Assembly (NCBI GenBank): GCA_035551995.1
Contig: DASZME010000083.1
Location: forward strand, 1 to 64,000
Direction of reading: 5' to 3'
Length of the DNA: 64,000 nucleotides
Origin: RYN-428 sp035551995
Lineage (GTDB): Bacteria > Planctomycetota > Phycisphaerae > Tepidisphaerales > Tepidisphaeraceae
The notes beneath the pieces are model-generated. The model was not told where the DNA came from. It searched no databases and saw only the letters and a list, made by a program, of their open reading frames with translations. Positions 46,501 through 61,500 of this stretch are shown here, piece after piece. Every line of letters begins with the position of its first letter. Positions within the stretch are counted from its first letter, which is position 1. Position numbers and translations under genes: made by a program.

Positions 46501-49500
46501 CTTTACCACCCTGGCGTCGCCGCTCACGACCGGCAGCGGGGCGACGGCCATCGCATCACCCACGATCTCGGGCGTTCCGATCACACTGAGCGCCGCCACG
46601 TCGTACATCATGAGCGATGTGTCAACCACCACGACGATCAGCAGCGCCATCTCGGGAACGGCAGTCACGACCGCCGGCGCCGGCAACGGCAACTTCGGCA
46701 AAGTTGTTTTCTCCGGAAATAATGCCTACACCGGCGCCACGGTGCTGAGCGCCGGCATACTTAACATCCAGAACAACAATGCGTTAGGCACAACCGCCGG
46801 GGCCACGACCATCGTTAACGGCGCCCAGCTCCAGATTCAGGGCAATGGCCTGAACATACCAGAAGCCATTAGTCTCAACAGCGGCAATGGCGTCACCTAC
46901 AGCACCGGTCTGGGATATGAAGCGGCTGGCACCGATCAGACCGGCGTTGTCCGCCTCTATGATCCGTCCACCGGAATGTCGGGCGAAGGCCCCGGCTCCG
47001 GTTGGGTGGACACGCTCAGCGGTAGTTTTACCTTCGCTGTAGCCAATGTGAACAATACGATCGACTACTTCCGTGTCGACGGCTCGGGCGCTGCCGGCCT
47101 CACGCCCGCCGGCGCCAGCGTCGGAACCGCCAACATTCTTAACATGTCCGGCGTCCTTTCCACCGGAAATAGCGGCCTAAACTTCAGCAAAGTCGGACCC
47201 GGCGAACTCGAACTGTCCGGCTCCGGCGCCAACACCTACTCGGGAACTACGGCAGTTCTTGAAGGGGGGCTCCTGCTGAACAAAACCGCGGGCATCAACG
47301 CCATCGGAAGCTCAGCGCTGGCGATCGGCGACAACGTCGGCGCTCTCGCCGGCGCCACCATCACCAACGGTCAATTGGTCGGCGGAACCCTCACTCCGCA
47401 ATCCGCCGATTTTGTCAGACTTGAAGCCGCCAATCAGCTGACGACCACCGCCAACATCGGCGTTACCGTTCAGAGCACCGGCTTATTCGATCTCAACGGC
47501 TTCGCCCAAACCTTTGCGCCAACGACAACCGACACCGTCCTTGCGATGAATATCGGCGCCGCCGCGAGCGCCGTCGTCAATATCGCCGCCAGCAATACCA
47601 GTGCGAGCATCAATCACGGTACGGCCAACACGCTGACCCTCAATAACGCCACCGCCCAGACCAATTTTTCCGAAGGCGTCAACAACTACGGTGGGCTGCA
47701 AATCCCCGTCTCCCTCGGCGTGGCGGGCAACGGCGGCACGCTCAACATCGCCAGCGCCGCCCAGCAAGTCAATTTCACGGTCGGCGACTCGATTGCGGTC
47801 GACGACTTCGACATCAACGCCAATGTCACCAGTTCGGTCGCCGACACTGCGGGGATCATTAAGAACACCGGCAGCAGCCGTCTCACGCTCAACGGCAACG
47901 ACAGCGGCTACACCGGCAACTTCACGATCACCGGCGGCGAAATGACCGCGACGCAGAGTTCCTCCCTCGGGACGTCCGGAACCGTCACCATCAACTCCAA
48001 TCAAACGTTGGACGTCACCGGCGGGATCACAATCCCCGCGGGCGTAACCATGGTCCTCGGCGGCCAGGGAGCGGGCCTCGGCGCGCCCGGCGTCGGCGGA
48101 GCGGGCAACATCCGCAGCCTCAGCGGATCCAATACGATCCAAGGCGTCGTCAACCTCGGCAGTTCCGCCAACACCACCACGAACGAAGAGTTCTGGTTCG
48201 GCGTCAATGGCCCGTATGCCCCGACGTCCACCCCAGCCAGTACACTGAATCTGTCCGGCGTCGTGCAGAACGGCGTCGGCGGCGGCGCGGCCGACGGATT
48301 CGCCAAAATTCTCGGCGGTACCCTGATCCTGAGCGGCGCCGCTTCCAATACGTACAGCGCCACCACCTATGTCTACGAAGGCACCCTCCAGCTGGCCAAA
48401 GACAGCACCGCCGGCGTGAATCCCGCGTTAAACACCGCCGTGGCGATCGGCGCCACCGTGGCGCCCAACTACGTCATCGTCTCCAACGATAACGGCGGCC
48501 CCAGCGCCGACGTCCTTCTCGAGAGCAACAGCAATCAGATCGATCCCACGAATGAAGTCACCGTCACTCCGTCCGGCAGCTATGTGTTCGGCAACAACGG
48601 CAACGGCACAGCCGTTACTCAGACCCTCAGCGGCGCCAACGGGAACGTGGCCGGCACCGCCCTTAACTTGTACACTCAGTTGGGTTTCTCGGGTAACGTT
48701 AACCTCAACACCGGCACGTTGACCCTTGGCGGCAGCGGCGTCGCGGGAAATATCACCCAGACCGCCGTCGCGGGTCTTCCGCTCTACACCATTAATTCTC
48801 CGGCCGCGACGATCACCGGCAATACATCCGCCGCCACGTTGATTCTGACCAACATCGCCGCTCCCGCCACCACGCTCCGCACGATCTCGACGATCGACAA
48901 CATCGCGACCGATGACCTGACGATCGATACAAAGATCGGCGGCCTGAACGGCAACGGCGTCGGCGGATTTACTAAGGCCGGCGCCGGCACGCTCTTGCTC
49001 ACCCAGGCGACCAGCGCCTACACGGGCATCAACGCCGTGCAGACCCTGACCTTCACCAGCGCCGTCAGCGGCACCACGAACTTCTCCCTCTCGTATAACG
49101 GCGCATCGACCGGATTGATCTCCTATAACAGCACCCCCGCGACCTTGCAGGCCAATATCCAAGCCGCACTGGACGGGCTGCTCGGCGCCGGCGCTACGGT
49201 GGTTTCAAACGTCACCGCCACCTCCGCGACCATCACCTTCAGCGGCGGAGCATCGGCCGGCGGCATCGTCTATGCTGGTAACGCCCAACCCACCCTCGGC
49301 ACGTTCATCGCCGGCGGTGGAACATTGGCCGTTGTGGCGACCGTAAGCGGCGGCGCCAACGTCATTACCGCCGGTACGCTGGCCGTCAGCGCCAGCAACG
49401 CGGTTTCAGGCGCGATCGATCTTGCCGGCGGCGCCCTGCGCTCGGACAGCGCGACCGCCGTCACTCTTGCGAATCAGCTCACGCTGCAGGCAACCTCCAC

Positions 49501-52500
49501 CATCACCGGAACCAATACGCTTCCGACCGGCACGTCGACCGCGGCCACCGGATCATTGAACCTCAGCGGACTTCTCGTTCCTTCCGTCAACTTCAGCCTG
49601 AACGTAACCAACACGGGCACGACCACACTGTCCGGCGGCGTCGAATTCGACGCGCCCACCACCCTCACCATCAACAACAACTTCAATTCGCCGGTCGTCG
49701 AAACCGGCGTGATCGATGATGCCCAGGCCCTTTTCCTCGGGCAAGATCAAGGAAAATTAACCAAGTCCGGGACCGGCACGCTCACTCTCGGGGCCGCGAA
49801 CACCTACCACGGCGTCACCACCATCTCCCAGGGCGTCATCCAAATTACCAATCCACAGGGTCTCGGCGCCAATACCGCCACGCAGGACCTTATCGCCACG
49901 ACCCCCGGCTCCGGCAACGGAACCTTCCAACTGAACTACACCGCCAACGGCGCCGCTCAATCGACGACAGTGCTCTCCTACGTCGGCGCCACCGCGCCGT
50001 CGGCTCAACAAGTTCAAAATGCCATCAACACCCTGCCCGCGCTGCTTCCGTACTACAACCCGATCGGCCTCAGCGCCACGACCACCACGACGGGCAACTT
50101 CAGCAACAGTGCCGTTCAACTCCTTACCTTTGCTCCCGGCATCTCGGGCGGGAACTTCAATTTGACGTTCAAGGGCGCCACAACGCCGAACATTCCGTAT
50201 AGCACGAACGCCACCACACTCGCCGCCAATATCACAAATGCCCTCGGCGGCCTTAGCACCATCGGCGGGACGGGAAATATAAGCGTCACTGTGTTGTTGC
50301 CGAGCGTGAGCATCACTTTCACGGGAGCGCTGGCCAATGCGCCGCAGCCGGCCATTGTCGCCAATACCCTAAGCCTCACGCCGCCAGGCACGATGGCGTC
50401 GGCGTCACAGGTTCAGGTCGGAAGTTCCACCGGCACGTCCGCGGTTCAAAATATCCAATTCGCCGGCAGCGCCACCGGCGGGACGTTTACCCTCCAAACC
50501 GGGGGTGCGTCGGGTCCGGTGTCCAGTGCGATCATGTGGCCGGACGGCGGCGTCGGCGCCAGCTTCCCCACCGATTTGGCCACGGCGATCCAGAATGGCC
50601 TCAACGCCGCCCCTCTGAGCGCCAATGTGACGGTTTCCGCCGTCAATAGCCAAAATTACAAGGTGACCTTCAACGGCACCGGCGCCCAGAGCAACATCAT
50701 CGTCAACATCTCCGGCCTGACGTACGCCAGCCCGGTGGCGACGGACGCCGTCACGCAGCCAGGAACGAACGGCACCCAAGCCGTTGAAACATTGGACTTC
50801 ACCGGGACCGCCAACGGAAGCAATTACACGCTTGACTTCCCGGGACAAACGAACACATACGTCGGCACATTCGACACGATGAACACCTTCGGGGACGACA
50901 CGAATGACATTCAGAACGCGCTGAGCAATATGGCCACCCTCGGCCCCGACGGAGCCAATGCCACTGTCACGCAGGGAAGCGACCATTTCCATTACATCGT
51001 CACGTTCAACGACGTCGGCCCCGCGGGACCCGGCAACTCAACGGGACTCTTCTCCCTCGATCCCAGCAGCGACGCCACCGCCCATCTCGCGGTGGCCAAC
51101 ACCACGACCGGCACTGCGGCTCAATCGGAAGTGGACACCCTCACCATTAGTCCCGCGGCCACCGGCGGATCGTTTACCATCGACACCAATCCCTCCGCGG
51201 GCAATCCACAGACGGTGAATGCCGTCGATATCAGCGGCATGACCACGCTTGGCTCCCGCCTTCAGACGGCATTGAATGCGCTGAGTCCAAACATCGGACC
51301 CGTGACCGTATCGCCCACCAGCTCCAATAGCGGCCCCTTCACGATCACCTTTGCGAACACCGGTCCCCAGGGCGGCTATTCGATGACGACCAGCGGCCTG
51401 GCCACCAACAGTACCAATTTGATGGGCGCCGGAGCGCCGTCTTACTTCACCTCGACGACGACGACCGGGACCTCAGGCGCTAACGCCGTCAACTCGCTGA
51501 ATTTCCCTTCGATCTCCGGCGGAACTTTCACCCTGACATTCGGGACCGCTACGACGGCGCCGATCACATACACCACCAACCAGTCGGCGATGGTGACCGC
51601 CATCCAGAACGCGATCAACGCGGCGCCCGTCTCGCTGGCGGGACTCGCGACCGTGAGCGCCGCGCCCAACCCCAGCGTGCCGGGCACATTCATACCGGGC
51701 TCGTTCCTGATTACTTACGGCGGCGCCGACGGGAACATGCCCGAGGCCGCTCCGACGATCAACTACAACTCGCTGACGCCGACAACCACGCCCTATATCA
51801 CCGACACCACGACCACCGCCGGCCTCACCGGCGGCCAAGCCGTTCAGACGCTTACCTTCAGCCCCAGCACGACCGGCGGCACTTACGCGCTGGACTTCGG
51901 CGGGGCCGGCAACACCACAAGCACGCTCACCTTCAACCCCTCGACGGACAGCCATGTGGCCATTCAGAACGCCCTCAACGCGGTGCCGAGCATTTCGGCC
52001 GCGATGGGCGTGACGGTCGCGCTGGGCGCGGACAATTATCATTATGTCGTGACGTTTAATTCCACCGCGCAGCAGACGTCGACGATCACCGCCGACGCGA
52101 GCACGGCACTCACGGGCGCCGGGGCTGCGTTGACGACCGCGGTGACCTCGACCGGCGGCGTGCCGACCAATGCCATCCAGACGCTCACGTTGGTTGGGTC
52201 GCCCAGCGGCGGTAACTTCACGCTCAGTTTCAATGGCGCCACCACCGGGCTGATTTCTTACAGCACGACCCCCGCCACGTTAGCCGCATCCATCCAGCAG
52301 GCGTTGTCGGATCTGCCGACCATCGGCGGACTGGCGAATCCGGGTACCGTCGCGGTGACGTCCACCAGCGGGACGGTCTTTAACGTGCAGTTCGGCGGCT
52401 CGTTGGCGGCGCAACCCGTGTCGCTTCTGGGACCCTCCTCGGTCGGGCTCCTGGCTACGCAGAACACCCCATCGGTGTCTGTGGCCGTGACGACGGCAGG

Positions 52501-55500
52501 CGCCGCCGCCGCGACCGACCATCAGACGCTGACGTTCGCCGGCCCGATCAGTGGCGGCAACTTTTCCTTGACCTTCAACAACACCGTCAATGGCGGAAGC
52601 AGCCAGACGACCGGTGCTATTGCCTGGACGTCGAATGGCCCGGCCCTTGCGACCGCCATCCAAAATGCACTGAACGGCCTTTCGAACATCAGTGCCGGCG
52701 GCGGCAGTGTGCAGGTGACGATGCTTACGGCAAGCACCTTCGACGTCCAGTTCAACGGCCCACTGGCCAACACGCCCGAACCGCCCATCACCGCCAACGT
52801 CGCCCCGCAAAGTGCCGTGCAAACCATCACGTTCGTGCCGACCACACCCAACGGCGGCACGTTCACCCTCTCCTACAACGGAAACACCAGCAGCGCCCTT
52901 CCGTTCTCCACGAACACCGCCACGCTCGCCGGTACCATCATGACGGCGTTGACGAGCGCTCCCATCAATCTCACGGGCGTGACTACGGCAGGATCGGGAA
53001 CCTATGTCGTGACGGTTAACTTCGGCGGGGCTCTGGCCAACACGTCGGTCTCCACGCTGGTCGCCAATGGCGCCGGTTTGAACGCCGGCGGGTCCGTGAG
53101 CGTCGCGACCACGACACCCGGCTCGCCCGGCCTCGTCGGGAATAACGGCGCCGCTATCGTTACCGAACCCTCCAACGGTCAATACATCGTTACCTTTGAC
53201 GGCGCCCTGTACGGAGCCGACCAGACTTTCGCGGCCGGCACAAACTCGGGCTTAGGTTCGATCTCCGTCGGATTGACCTCCGACAACCAAGCCTTCACGG
53301 CGTCCTCCACCGGCGGCGGCGGGTTCTCGCTGTCCTTTAACGGAGCAGGCCCCACCGCAACCCTCAACTTCACCGGCACGACCCCGCCGACGGCTCTCGC
53401 CGTTCAAACCGCTCTGAACGGGCTGTCGACCATCAACGCCAACGGTGGCGGAGTCGTCGTCAACGCGCTCACCCCGGGAAGCTATGTCATCCAGTTCACG
53501 GGCCCACTGGCGCTGTCTGGGCAAAACTTCATCAGCGTTACGTACAGTGGAGCGGCGACCGGAACGCAGCCGACCCTGTCGGGCACCCAATATGGCAATT
53601 TCCCCGTGGACACCACCGTCAGCGCCAATGCCGCCCTTGAGTTGCTTCCGAATGCGTCTTTGAGCGCCACGACGCCTGTTCAGAAGGGCATTTTGCTGAA
53701 CAGCACGGGCTTCAGCATCGGCAATCTGAACGTCCCCACCGGCGGCATCCGGCTGGACAACGCCACTGGCTTGTCCACCGATACCGGCTCGGCCGTGATC
53801 ACCGGCGAAATCGCCCTCGGCGCCAATGCGGGCGTCGCCATCGACTCGACCGCCGGCACCTTGAGCCTCGGCGGCACCGGCAACAATGCCGCCCAGCTAG
53901 GGTTTATCACAGGACCGAACGTCACGAGCACAACTCCCGGGTACGCCTTCAATAAAGAAGGACCCGGTACCGTCGAGCTCGGCGGCGCGGGCAATAACAA
54001 CTACACCGGCGTGACCAACCTCAACGACGGCGTGTTGCTGCTGAATAAGGTCGATCCCGGCGCCGGCTATCAGTTTAAGCCGTACGCCATCGGAACCGGC
54101 ACCGTCAACGTCGGCGCCGACGAAGCACAATTCGCGGGCGCCGGCGCCGTGCTGCGGTGGGGACCGAACGCCGACGCCAATCAGGTCTGGAACGGCTTTA
54201 CCTCCGCCGGCGGCGGCGCCGTCAACAATATCACCGTTGACAGCTCGGGTACCGTCGATCTGGCGACCAACAGCAAGTCGGCGTTCATCGACGGCCTCAC
54301 CATCGAGACCGGCCGCGTTTTCAGCGGCGTGGTCAATACCGGCGCCGCCACGCTCACGATCGACAGCGACGTCGTCGAAAATCCGATCTTCGTCACCGAC
54401 GGCTCCTCGCCTGCCGCGGTGATTAACGGTCTTATCAACCTGACCGGCTCACTCGACAGCACCAACGTTCAGCAGCAGTTTATCGTCAATCCATCATTCA
54501 TCCCGTCGAACAACAACGACCTGACGGTCAATGCGATCATCGGCGAAGTCATGCCGACCTTGGCCTCGGACGGATCGACCGGTCTCTATATGCCGGGATT
54601 CCGCGAATCGGCAGTCGCCGGCGCGGCCAACTATACCACCACCGGAAACACTGGATCCGATCAGCTCTTCCCCCGGACCAGCGAAGTCAATAGCGGCGGC
54701 GGCGGCAATACCTATAACGTAGCGGGCACGACGTTCGACTACGAAGGTCAGGTCTATATTCCAGTCCCGACCACCATCACGATGGCCGAGTCTCAGGACG
54801 ACGGCGGTTTTGGCTCGGTCGACGGCGTACAGGTGATCAATACGAGCGGAAACGTAAATGGCGTGATTGGCTCGATCGCCGTATCGGCCGGTTGGCATGA
54901 CATCGACATTCGCGTCGAAAACAATACGGGCGGCGGCGGCGCTCAAAGCAACGCCGGCCTCGCGCTCGCCGGCATGAACGTCAACTTCGGGTACGGCTGG
55001 ACGCCGTTCGGCGCCGCCACCACCGCCTCGGACCTGCTCGTTCCGATCGACAACGGCAGTGGAACCCTCTTCCGCTCCGCCGCCGGAACCAATGACGCCG
55101 GGCTTACCAAGTCCGGCCTGGGCGTCATGACCGTCACGTCGGCGGATACTTATACCGGCAACACCACCGTCAACGCCGGCGATTTGATCTTCAGCGGCAA
55201 CGGCAGCACGATCGGCGTCGAAAACGCCGTCCAGCAGGTCAACCTGGTGACCGCCACCTCCGGCGGTACCTTCACCCTCTCCTATAATGGCCAGGCGACG
55301 GCGCCGATTACCTTCACGCCGGCCTCCAGTTTCCCCCAAGCCAACAGTGAATTACCCGCGCAGAACGCGATCGCCTCGGCCATTCAATCGGCGCTGGGCG
55401 CGCTGCCCGGCATCGGCGGAGTCGCCAACATTATCGTCAGCCCGATCAACCTCTTCACCTATGCCATCACGTTCACCGGCGCGCTCTCTGGCGTCCCCCA

Positions 55501-58500
55501 GAACACGATGACAATCAACGGCGCCGGCCTGCTTGGTACGGGCGCGTCAATCGCGGCGGGCACCGCCCTTGGCGTCACCAATACCGGCGGATCGAGCACG
55601 ATCACCATTAACACCGGCGCCACGTTACTGCTCGATAACTCGGTCACCAACGTCAACAATCGTTTCGGCGCCTCCGCCAGCGCCTCGCTGACCAGCGGCA
55701 ATACCGGCGCTCCGGTCACGCTCAACAACGGCTACCTCGACGTGATCGGCAACGCATCCGTCCCCACCACCGAAACCTTCGGCACGATTACCCTCCCGGG
55801 CAACACGACCTCGACCATCCAATCGACCAACCTCGGCGGAACGACCAATCCCAACTTGATCGTCGCCGCCGGCATCACCCGAGCCGGTGGCGCCACCCTC
55901 AGCGTCGAAGGATTCGGCGCCGCCCTCGGCGGCATGACAACCACCGGTAACTCCATCCGTCTGATCGCAACCCCCGGTTCGATGGGCGCGGCCGGCACGT
56001 TCACCCCCGGCGGGTCGGGCATCCTCCCCTATGCCCAGTTGACCTCGACCGCCGCCAACGGCGCCACGACCCTCGATCTCCTCGGCGACGCCAGCAACTT
56101 CGGTCTCAGCCCCCTGGTCGCCAACGATAATGTTTGGGTCGCCGGCGTCGCCAACTATGCTCCCGGCGGCATCAATACCAGCCCCACGATCCCGGTCAAC
56201 GTCAAAGAAACCAGCGGGACCGACACCCTCACGACCACCGGCGCCGTCGTCAACGGCATCGTCCTCGCCGGCGGCACGCTCAATCTGGGCGCCAACACCC
56301 TGACCGTCAACAGCGGCCAGGTATTGAGCACCGGCGGTACCATTGCCGGTACCGGTCTCCTTGGTTTTAATGCCGTCGAAGCGCTCTACTTCGGAAGCGG
56401 CACGAATCAACAGCAAACTCTTACCGTCAGCGCCACCAGCGGTACCTTCACGCTTGCATCGACGGCCTTGCCGGAAAATCTCGGATTCAACGGACCCAAT
56501 ATCTTCTTCTCGCAGCCGCTCGCGTGGAACGCCACCGCCGCTCAAGTGCAGGCCGCCCTCCAAGCCATGCCCGACGTCGGATACGGCAACGCCATTGTTA
56601 CCTCCACGACGCCTGGTACATACGTCATCACGTTCGTCAACAATCTCGGCGGCGGCAACCTGCCGCTCCTCCAGGTCAATAATTTCCTCAACGGCGGAAC
56701 CGCGACCGTCGGCATCACGACCACCGGCGGCGCCATCACCAACATCAGCGCCCCGATTCAAGGGACCGGCGCCAGCCGCAAGGAAGACCTTGGCACGTTC
56801 ATCGCAAGCAACAACAATACGACTCTTACGGTGACCGGCGGACCCACGGCCGGCTCCTTTGTTCTGACCGCCACGATCAACGGGGTCGCGGCCAGCACAA
56901 CACCGATCGCCTACAACGCGCCCGCCACCGGAGCCGGCTCGGTGCAGTCGGCGCTTGCCGCCCTCACCAACCTCGGCGGCGGCACGGTTTCCGTCACGGG
57001 CAACGCGGGTGGGCCCTATTACGCTCAGTGGACCGGCGTGAATCCCACGGTCACCCTCACCACGAACTCCCTCACCGGCGGAACAGCCCCAAGCGTCACG
57101 ATCGGGAATGGCAACTTGTTTACCGGCGCCTTCACGATCGATCAGGGCATTGTCGTCATGCAGAATGCCGGCGGGCTCGGCGCCACCAATGGCGCCGTCA
57201 CCGTCAATGGCGCCGCCGAACTGGATCTGGGCGGAGCGGGGACCTCGGCCTTCCAAGTCGGAAACAAAGGCCTGACCGTCAACGGCAACGGCTACCTCGA
57301 AGAAAACGACGGCGCACTCCACATGCTCGCCAGCGGCGGCGTCACCGACACCTGGGGCACTGGCGTCACGGGCATCGCTTTCAACAATGGCCTGACCACC
57401 ACCGCGACCGCCCTGGCCATTGACTCGGCGGCCGATACCCTCACGCTCAACGCCAGCGTCACGTTCAACCAGAACTTCTGGATGAACCAAGGTTATTTCG
57501 CGACCCCGCTGACCGGCAGCGCCCAAACCGTGAAAGAGCCGGCGGGCACGCTGAATCTCACCGGCACCGCCAACAACGGCGGCGGCGGATATGTGGACGA
57601 TTTCGGCGGTGTCCTTTTGCTCTCGAAGACCGGATTGAACGTGATCGCTGTGCCGAACAACACCGGCGGCATGAACATCGGCAACAACGACGGCGGACCC
57701 AACTTTGCCATCGTCAAGAACAATGCCCCCGGCATCCAGCAGCTCAATTTCGGCGGCACCCCCGGCAGCGGCAACTTCACCCTGACTTACCAGAACGCCA
57801 CCGCCACCGTCCCCTACGTCCTCAATGGGACGACGGCCAACGCAGCCGCGATCATGAATGCGTTGATCGGCCTGAACAATGGGCTCACGTCCAGCAACTT
57901 CACGGTGACCGCCGTCACCGCCGTGCAATATAACGTCGTCTTCAACCTCGGCTTGCCGTCATACCTGGTCGCCGCGAACGTGAGCATGGGCCCCGCCGCG
58001 ACGATCACGGTCGCCAACGGCGTTCACGAAATCGCGAATAACGCGAACTTCAACATCATGATCAACCGTTCCGGCTCGTTCTGGGCCGAGGGCATTTCCG
58101 ATACGCTGGCCACGCAAAACAACGTGATCATCACCGACGGCTCGCTCTATACGTCCAGCCCCGGCGATACGACCACGGTCAGCAACCTCGGCGTCTATGG
58201 CCTGCAGATGGCCGGCGGTTTGGTCGCGACCGGCGCCGGAACGCTCACGCTGGGCCAAACGCTGACTTACAACTATGGCGCTCAGTCGCTGATCACGGGC
58301 ATGCCCAACACGGCGCTCGTCGGAACCCTCAACCTCAACCCGACCGCTTTGGAAACCGCCTTCGTCGGCGCCGTCACCCCAAGCCATAACTTCACCATTA
58401 ACGACGGCGTCGCCCTCGACGATCTGTCTATCCCGGCTTTGATCACCGGAGCGAACGCCAACATCAACAAGACCAATAACGGCGGCGCCTTGCAGCTGCT

Positions 58501-61500
58501 CAACCCCGGCAACAACTGGACCGGCACGAACAACGTCGAAACGCTCAATCTGAATGGCGCCACCGGCGGCTCTTTTGCCCTGACCGTGAATAACGCCACC
58601 ACGAATCAAATCGCCGTGGTCAATGACGGCACGGGCGTCGGAACGGCGGCCAACATCGCCGCCGCCCTGGCGGCCATTCCGACGGTCGGGTCGGCTGCGG
58701 TCGTCGGATCCGCCGGCGCCTCCACCGCCAACGCGCTCGTTACCATCGTCACCGCCACGAGCTTCACCGTCACGTTCCAAAACGGTCTGGGCTCTGTGTC
58801 GATCACCCCAATGACCTTCCCCGTCGGCAGCAATCTGCTCACACCCACTTCGACGCCGACCATCACGAACACCGTTGTCGGCCTCAACGCCTTCAACATG
58901 ACCGGCGGCATCCTGGACATCGGCGCCAACACAGCGCTTGGCACGGGGTACATCGGCTTCACCGGTGGCATCCTCTGGGCCAACAATCCGAGCAACCCGT
59001 CCCAGCACACCTTCAATATCGCCAATGACTTCGCGATCAGCGGTACGGCCGATTTCGGCGGCCGCCGCGATTACGGCGGCAATACCTACGGCATCGCCGG
59101 CAACCCCGCCGGGACCAACACCCAGGCGACGAATACCACCGTCAACAACATCAACTTCACCGCGCCGGTTGATCTGGGCATCTATGGGAACACGGTCATC
59201 CAAGTCGACGACGAAGCGGAAAACGTCGGCGTCATGGGTAACCTCGGGTCCACTTCAGCCGGTCTTACGCTCACCAAGACCGGCAACGGCACCCTTACCC
59301 TCGCCGGCAACAACTCCTATTCCGGCGCGGTGTCGATTAACAACGGCGTGCTTGACATCCAAAACAGCGGCGCCCTCGGCACCGGCACGGTCAACGTCTT
59401 CGTCCGTTCCGATGGCGGCAATAGCGCCGTCCCCGCGGCACTCTGGATCGGCGGCAACTCGCCGGTCGACAACTCCGTCGCCCCCGACGTCAATGTGATC
59501 AACAAGGTCATACAGCTTCAGTCCACCACCTGGTCCAACGGCTATCTCCAGGATTATCTCGGCACCGTCTACAACGTCTCCGGGAGCAACTCCTTCACGG
59601 CGCCATATACGCTGACGCCGGTCGCGAACGAAAGCTCGCCGGCCGTCGTCCTCGACCTCAAGAGCAGCGGCGGCAGCGGCGTCTCGGACAGCGTCGGCGT
59701 CAACTCCGGGAGCACGCTCGATTTCATCGGCGCCATCGCCAACATGCAGAGCAACACGAACGTCGTAAATAATAATTTCCTAAAACTCGGCGGCGGCACC
59801 CTCCGCACCAGCGGCACCTCGCCCGACAACATCGGCGGCCAGACTGCCATCTTCAACGGCACCTACGAAGCGAATAAAACCCCCGGCGTCGATATCTTCC
59901 GCAACGGCGGCCAAGGCGCTAGCACCCTCACCATCGGCGACCGCGTCGACCCCAACGTCACCCTCCAACTGGATGGCGCCCAGCAGGATCAGGAATCCGG
60001 CAACAACAATATCAACGTCAACTTCGACGGAACCATCGACGCCTCTCATCAACTCGCGACCGCCAACGAACAGCAGATGATCTATCTCGGCGGCGCCAAC
60101 GCCGGAACGTTCAATCTCACCTTCGGCGGTCAATCAACGACCTCCCTGGCCTGGAACGCTTCGGCTTCGACCGTCCAAATTGCCCTGCAACACCTCTTCT
60201 TCACTCTCGGCCTGGTGTCCAATGACGGGGGCACGGCGCTGGGCACGGACGTGCAAGTCCTTAACCCCGGCGTCGCCGTCAGCTCCACGCTCCCCAACCC
60301 CGGCGGCATCTACGCCGTCACTTTCGGCGGACAACTCGCGGGACGGAACCTCAATCAGCTCACGTTCAACTCGAACGTGGCGACCACGTTGACCGGCAGT
60401 GCTTTCCCGGTCGTGCAGACGATCGAAGACGGCGCCGGGCAGGCGGTCAACCCGACCAGTTCGACGGTCGAACTCGTCAACACCTTCGGCGCCACCGGCG
60501 GTAACTATAAGTTGACGTTCAACGGGCAAAATACATTGACCATCGCCGCCGGCGCTTCGGCGACCACTGTGCAGAACGCGCTGGCCGGGTTGGCGGCGAT
60601 CGGAGCCGGAAACGTCACCGTCACGGCGGGTCTTGCCGGTACTCCCGCCGGCAGCTACATCGTGACTTTCGCCAATGAATTGCAGACGACCAATGAATCG
60701 CAGATCACCATCACCAGCTCCACGCTGACCGGCGGATCGTCCCCGGCGACCACCGGCACCCTGGTGAACGGCGGCGGGTGGGACACCAGCGAACTGAACA
60801 ACCCCAACATCGCCACCGGCACCTACAGCCTTACCTACAACAACTCGCCGTTTAACGGAATTCCGGCCCTCGCGCCCGCGCAGCAAATCCAGACCATTCT
60901 GGAATCCCTGGTCGGGGCGGGCAACGTCATCGTTTCGCAGAATGTCGGCGGCGGCGGTACCGCCGGCGCCCTCGCATACAACATCACCTTCCAGGGCGCA
61001 CTGGCCGGCACCAACGTGCAGCTTCTGGCCAGCACCTCAAACGGCGCGGCCGGCACCAGCATCCTCGAACAGGGCGGCAGCCCAAGCCAAAATGCCTTGG
61101 TCAATATCGCCGGCGCCACCGGCGGCAGCTTCACGTTGACTTATAACGAAGGCAACGGCATCACCCAGACCACCGGCGCCCTCCCCTATAACGCAACGCC
61201 CCAGCAGGTCCAGGCCGCTCTGGATGCCCTGACCAATACGAACATCGGCAGCACCCCGACCGGCACCGTCGAAACCTTCACTCAGACATCCGCCGCGACC
61301 TTGAACTTTGACGGGTCCGCCGCGTCGGTAAACATTCCGACGGGATCAACCGCCCTGACGGTTCAGAACGCCTTGGCCGCGCTCTCCACCGTCGGCGCCG
61401 GAAACGTGCTTGTCACCAGCACCGTCGCAAACACATTCGTCATCACCTTCACCGGTTCGCTCGGCACCCAGCAGCAGCCGCTGATTCTCGCGACCGGCTC

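Noticed and set aside
48900..53600. A CRISPR-like or DNA-level tandem repeat array in the giant gene
   Set aside because: The periodicity is at the protein level; DNA copies are diverged and there are no short identical repeats with unique spacers.
55625..59203. Long minus-strand open frames (up to 767 codons) opposite the giant gene
   Set aside because: They lie antisense to a continuous plus-strand frame with clear repeat domains. Their sequence is compositionally biased (G/A/V/D/R-rich) without motifs or ribosome sites, as expected when the sense codons avoid complementary stops.
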